NCBI RefSeq assembly: GCF_965638725.1
Contig: NC_134981.1
Location: 44,854,849 to 44,918,848, forward strand
Length of the DNA: 64,000 bases
Origin: Aptenodytes patagonicus
Taxonomy: Eukaryota > Chordata > Aves > Sphenisciformes > Spheniscidae
Direction: 5' to 3'
Below the pieces are notes generated by a model that was not told where the DNA came from, did no database searches, and worked only from the letters and a program-made list of their open reading frames with translations. Shown here in pieces: positions 59,344 to 64,000 of the stretch (position 1 is the first letter of the stretch; the number at the start of each line of letters is the position of its first letter). The translations under genes and the position numbers were made by a program.

Positions 59344-61412
59344 ATGGTATTAAAAGGTCTATCTAAAAAAAGGATGGTAACGCTATGTAAGGAAGACTGG
59401 CCAGCACTTAGAGGAGCAGGGGTATGGCCCCGCGAAGGATCCTTTGAATTAAAGAAATTGGCTACACTCCAGAAAATTTTGGAAGATGAAAAACCTCAGC
59501 AAATGGATTATTGGTATGTATGGGATAATTGGGCATATGACTGCCATAAAGAGGATGGTCAAAAACGAGTACGAAAACCTCGAGGAAGAACTTTAGCTGC
59601 AGCAGTTGTGAGTAAATTAACCGAGGCGCCTGCAGAGCCGGTCTCTGCACCACCCTATACTCCTCCCTCTGTATCACTTGTTGATTCCCCCCCCAATTGC
59701 CTCTGCTGTCCCCACTGCTTCTGCTGGGCTTTACCCTGTGGTTTCTAATGTTATCCCTAATCCTCTTGCAATGCAGCCAGTGGGGGGGGTGGGGGGGGTG
59801 GGGAGGGAGTGGGTGGCAATGTTCCTCCCCCACCTCCAGTGTTACATGTATACACCCATCACCCCTGGAACCCCGAGGATTTAGTTATGGGGGGAAATCA
59901 AATGCCCAGGTTAAGGGAAGATGCGAGTCGATGTGCATCATTATTTTCCAATATTTGTTCAGGATATAATCCAGCCTGGGTCGATGTTAACCTGTTATTG
60001 AGAGAGTTGCTCCTTCCAGATGAGAGAGAGAAGATAATTGAAAAGGATGCAGAATTAACCCTACAGACAGGGGGAAATCGGACTGCCTGGCCTCAGGTTG
60101 ATCCTAATTGGGATTGTAATAATCAAACAGAGAGAGATAATTGCCGACCAGTGGTTAGAAATCTGATAGATGCGATTAGAGCTTGCGGGGAGATAAGAGT
60201 AAATTGGACTAAAGTACAGGAATGTAGACAGAGGCCAGAGGAACACCCCAGCGACTACTGGGGAAGATTGCAACAGGCTTTGTTGATGTACGGGGGAATG
60301 ACTATCCAGAATTTTAATAATGAATTGACAGCAAGTGTGTTTGTGGACCAAGCCGCCTCTGACATCTGCAACTATTTTAAGGATCACATGCCGGGGTGGC
60401 AAGGAGAAAATCTGAAAGGTATTATATTGCCTGGAGGTTCTAGACTTGTACAATATGTAAATGATTTGTTACTTGCCAGCAAGACATACGAAGATTGCTT
60501 GAAAGATACTATTTGTCTATGTACTGCTTTAGCAGAAAAAGGTCACCGTGCATCTCTTTCTAAGCTTCAGCTGTGTCAGCAGGAAGTAAAATATTTAGGA
60601 TTCATATTAACAGAAGGACAAAGATTAGTAGACCCAGAATGGGTCCAGGCCATGGTAGAAATACATTGACCGGTAACAAAGAAACAACTGCGAGGATTTT
60701 TAGGCACAGTAGGATACTGCAGACCCTGGATACCAGGGCTAGGGGAGTTAAGTAAGCCACTGACAGAAGCTACCAAGGCAGAGGAAGTGGAGCCTATACG
60801 TTGGGGTCCAGAGAAAGAAAAGACTTTCCAAGCTATAAAAGGAGCTTTAGCTTCTGCTCCGGCACTGGGATTGCCGGATTACTCCAAGTCCTTTGAACTA
60901 TTTGTGCATGCGAACAAAGGAGTAGCCAGCGGAGTCCTTACTCAAAAGCTAGGTCCACATCGCTGCCCTGTGGCTTATTACTCAACTCAGCTGGATCCTG
61001 TAGCGGCAGGGAATAATTCCTGTGTTAAAGTGATAGCAGCAACAGCGACTATCATAAAAAGGAGCAGACCATTTGTTCTGGGTCACCCAACAACCGTGTA
61101 TGTCCCACATGAAGTAGAAATGATTCTTAAACAACATGCTACACAAGCATTGTCCCCACAAAGAGCACATTGTTATGAATTAACGATTTTAAATGCGGAT
61201 ATTATTACTTTAAAAAGATGTGATGTTTTGAATCCAGCAACTTTACTGCCTATTCCCTCCAATGGTGAGCTGCATCATGATTGTGCTAAGGTGGTGTTTC
61301 ACTCCAGCCACCTACGGGAAGATCTGTGGGATCAACCTCTAGAGAACTCTGGTCTAACCCTTTTCACCGATGGACCTTCGTACTACGTGAATGGAAAACG
61401 ACACTTGGTACG
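59344..61412 (+). pseudogene. ERV1 gag-pol remnant with internal deletion
   Basis: A matrix-like part (59344-59748: CKEDWPALRGAGVWPREGSF), a proline-rich segment and a capsid part (59809-60420: WPQVDPNWDCNNQTERDN, CRQRPEEHPSDYWGRLQQAL) run straight into an RT palm fragment (LVQYVNDLLLASKTYEDC, 60437) in the same frame. Nucleocapsid, protease and the first half of RT are missing. The RT box reads YVND, so one catalytic Asp is lost. The RT end (RGFLGTVGYCRPWIPG) and the start of RNase H (60787-61400, TLFTDGPSYYVNGKRH) follow. Confidence 0.9.
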
Positions 61413-63261
61413 GCTTTGGTAGACACTGGTGCATCGTGTACCCTAATGCCATCAGGGTATAGGGGCACAGAACCCATCTGGATCTCTGGAGTGACAGGGG
61501 CATGCCAAGAATTGTCTGTATGGGAGGCTGAGGTGAGCTTAACAGGGGACAAGTGGCAAAAGCACCCCATTGTGAGCGGCCCAGAGGCTCCGTGCATCCT
61601 TGGCATAGACTACCTCAGGAGAGGGTACTTCAGGGACCCAAAAGGGTACCAGTGGGCTTTTGGTGTAGCCACCGTGAATACAGTGAAGATGAAACAGCTG
61701 TCTACCTTGCCTGGCCTCTTGGAAGATACCTCCTTTGTGGGCTTGCTGTGTGTCAAAGAACAGCAGATGCCGATTGCTACCATGACGGTGCACTGGCAGC
61801 AATATCACATCATCCGAGACTCCCTGGTTCCCATCCATGACCTGATTTGTCAACTAGAGAGCAAAGCGGTGATCAGCAAGACTCACTCACCATTTAATAG
61901 TCCCATATGGCCAGTGCAAAAGTCTGACAGAGGGTGGAGGCTAACAATGGCCTGAATGAAGTCATGCCACCTCTGAGTATTGCCATATGGGACATGCTAG
62001 AGCTCCAATACAAACTGGAGTCAAAGGCAGCCAAGTGGTATGCCGCAACTGATATTGTCAATGTGTTTTTCTCAGTCCCTTTGGCAGCAGAGTGCAGGCC
62101 ACAGTTTGCTTTCACTTGGAGGGGCGTCCAGTACACCTGGAACCGACTGCCCCAGGGGTGTAAGCATAGCCCTACCATTTGTCATGGACTGATCCAGACT
62201 ACACCAGAACAGGGTGAAGCCCCTGAGCACCTACAATACACTGATGATGTCATCATGTGGGGCAACACAGGGAAAAGAATAATCCAGATTCTTCTGAAAG
62301 CTGGTTTTACCATAAGACAAAGCAAGGTCAAAGGACCTGCACAAGACATCCAGTTTGGGGGAATAAAATGGCAAGATGGGCATTGTCGCATCCCAAGGGA
62401 TGTGATCAACAAGATAACAGCTATGTCCCCACCAGCTAACAAGAAAGAAACACAAGCTTTCCTAGGCATTGTGGGATTCTGGAGAATGCATATTCCAGGT
62501 TATAGTCAGCTTGTGAGCCCTCTCTATCGAGTGACCCGAAAGAACTACTATTTTGAGTGGGGCCGTGAGCAGCAGTAAGCTTTTGAGCAGATCAAACAGG
62601 AGATAGCTCATGAGGTAGCTCTTGGTCCTGTCTGTACAGGACCTGCTGTGCAAAATGTGCTCTACACTGCAGCTGGGGAGCATGGTCTCACCTGGAGCCT
62701 CTGGCAGAAAACACCAGGAGAAACCCAAGGTTGACCTCTAGGGTTTTGGAGCTGGGGGTATCGAGTGTCAGAAGCCCACTACACCCCAACTGAAAATGAG
62801 ATACTAGCAGCATATGAGGGGGTTCAATCCACTTCAGAAGTTGTTGGTACAGAAGCACAGCTCCTCTTGGTACCGCGATTGCCTGTGCTACACTGGATGT
62901 TCAAAGGAAACATCCCCTCTACACATCATGCAACTGACACTAAGTAAGAGGGTAAGTAAGTGGGTAGTGTTGATCATGCAACGGCTCGAATGGGGAACCC
63001 CAAATGTCCAGGAATCCTGGAAGAGATCATGGACTGGCCAGAAGGCAGAGATTTTTGAGCATTGCCTGAGGAGGTGGCTCGTGCCCAAGAGGCACCACCA
63101 TACAATGAGTTATCAGAAGATGAAAGGCATTATGCTCTGTTTACTGACAGATCCTGTCATGTTGTAGGAAACCATCAGAAGTGGAAAGCTGCTGTGTGGA
63201 GTCCTACACAACAAGTCACAGAAGCCACTGAAGGAGAAGGCGAGTCAAGTCAGTTTGCAGG
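61413..63261 (+). pseudogene. ERVL protease-RT-RNase H remnant (ERVL-4)
   Basis: Protease (ALVDTGASCTLMPSGYRG) starts at once after the ERV1 RNase H fragment. RT has FNSPIWPVQKSD, LPQGCKHSPTICHGL (62150) and YTDDVIMWG (62240, the first position of the box changed from Ile to Thr, Asp-Asp kept). A TGA at 61953 and a TAA at 62576 break the frame. RNase H (EAHYTPTENEILAAYEG, YALFTDRSC with Gly to Arg) ends at 63261, where a CR1 cuts it. Confidence 0.93.
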
Positions 63262-63494
63262 CGAAGGCAACGAAGGCATTGAGTAACTCAGCCTTATCTG
63301 CATGTGTTGTCACTAAATCCCTTGGCCCATCCAACAACAGGCCCTCATTTTCCTTGTTCAACCTTTTATTGGTAATGTAGCGGTAGAAGCTCTTCTTGTT
63401 GCTCTTGATGGTCCTCCAGCTGAGCTTTGGCTTTCCTGATGCCATTCCTACATGCTTGGGCAGTGTTTCTTTATTCCTCCTTTTGTAGCCTGTC
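63262..63494 (-). mobile_element. CR1 fragment (copy I), internal
   Basis: On the minus strand it encodes SNKKSFYRYITNKRLNKENEG and DKAELLNAFVAF, the ORF2 linker between endonuclease and RT. It lacks a CR1 3' end because the LTR on the right begins directly. Confidence 0.88.
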
Positions 63495-64000
63495 TGTACT
63501 GGTTTTGACTGGGATAGAGTTAATTTTCTTCATGGCAGCTTGTATGGTGCTATGTTTTGGATTTGTGCTGGAAACAGGGTTGATAATACAGGGATGTTTT
63601 TGTTATTGCTGAGCAGTGCTTACACAGCATCAAGGCCTTTTCTGCTTCTCACACTGCCCCGCCAGCGAGTAGGCTGGTGGTGCACAAGACGTTGGGAGGG
63701 GGCGTAGCTGGGACAGCTGACCCTAACCTACCAAAAGGGTATTTCATACCCTATGATGTTGTGCTCAGCAATAAAAGCAGCAGGGAAGTCAGAGGAAGGG
63801 GGGGACATTGGGAGTTATGGCGTTTGTCTTCCCAAGTAACCGTTATGCATGATGGAGCCCTGCTTTTCTGGAAATGACTAAACACCTGCCTGCTGATGGG
63901 AAGGAATGAATGAATTCCTTATTTTGCTTTGCTTGCATGCGCAGCTTTTGCTTTACCTATTAAACTGTCTTTATCTCAACTTGCGAGTTTTCGCACTTTT
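63495..64000 (+). mobile_element. LTR, type A2, cut by the window edge
   Basis: It begins TGTACTGGTTTTGACTGGG and carries the A2 segment GGCGTTTGTCTTCCCAAG and GTAACCGTTATGCATG. It runs off the window. Confidence 0.93.

Overview
The window is bird nuclear DNA. It contains many CR1 LINE copies with the typical avian 3' end (ATTCTATG repeats), endogenous retroviruses of the ERVL and gammaretrovirus-like (ERV1) kinds, and one recognisable host gene, ZNF367, on the minus strand. All five coding exons of ZNF367 can be traced with consensus splice sites, in order from right to left: 29361-29017, 8030-7880, 4815-4696, 4276-4138 and 3540-3309. They give an uninterrupted 328-residue C2H2 zinc-finger protein. 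In birds this gene is expected on the Z chromosome (human 9q22 homology). The heavy, nested retroviral load would also suit a W-linked copy, which the sequence alone cannot settle.

Layout. 1-958: an LTR end and unassigned sequence. 959-8030: ZNF367 3' UTR, exons 5 to 2 and small introns, with one CR1. 8031-29016: intron 1, about 21 kb. It holds a solo LTR, a T/G-rich minisatellite (9361-10087 and 20898-28650) and a stack of nested insertions (10088-20897): LTR-B, inside it a near full-length CR1, and inside that a small CR1, an ERVL provirus (ERVL-1) and a solo LTR. 28680-30600: GC-rich CpG promoter and exon 1 with E2F and CCAAT motifs. 30640-37510: a gammaretrovirus-like ERV, divergent to ZNF367, with broken gag, an intact 1151-codon pol reading frame and a short broken env. 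37511-47694: LTRs, CR1s and ERVL fragments. 47695-57615: a CR1 split by an LTR that is itself split by an ERVL provirus on the minus strand (ERVL-3: pre-gag ORF, gag, pol, no env). 57620-64000: another pol fragment, then a chimera of ERV1 gag/RT joined to ERVL protease/pol, a CR1 piece and an LTR running off the end.

Most notable. (1) ERVL-1 carries a full-length antisense tRNA-Lys(CTT) after its 5' LTR, where only 18 bases are expected, joined directly to mid-pol. (2) ERVL-1 and ERVL-3 each have perfect 5-bp target duplications but two LTRs of different types. (3) ERVL-3 has a 181-codon membrane-protein reading frame between the primer binding site and gag, and a second ERVL copy carries a recognisable, degraded homologue. 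LTR names A1, A2, B, C and D are labels used here only. A1 and A2 share their ends but differ downstream of the TATA box.
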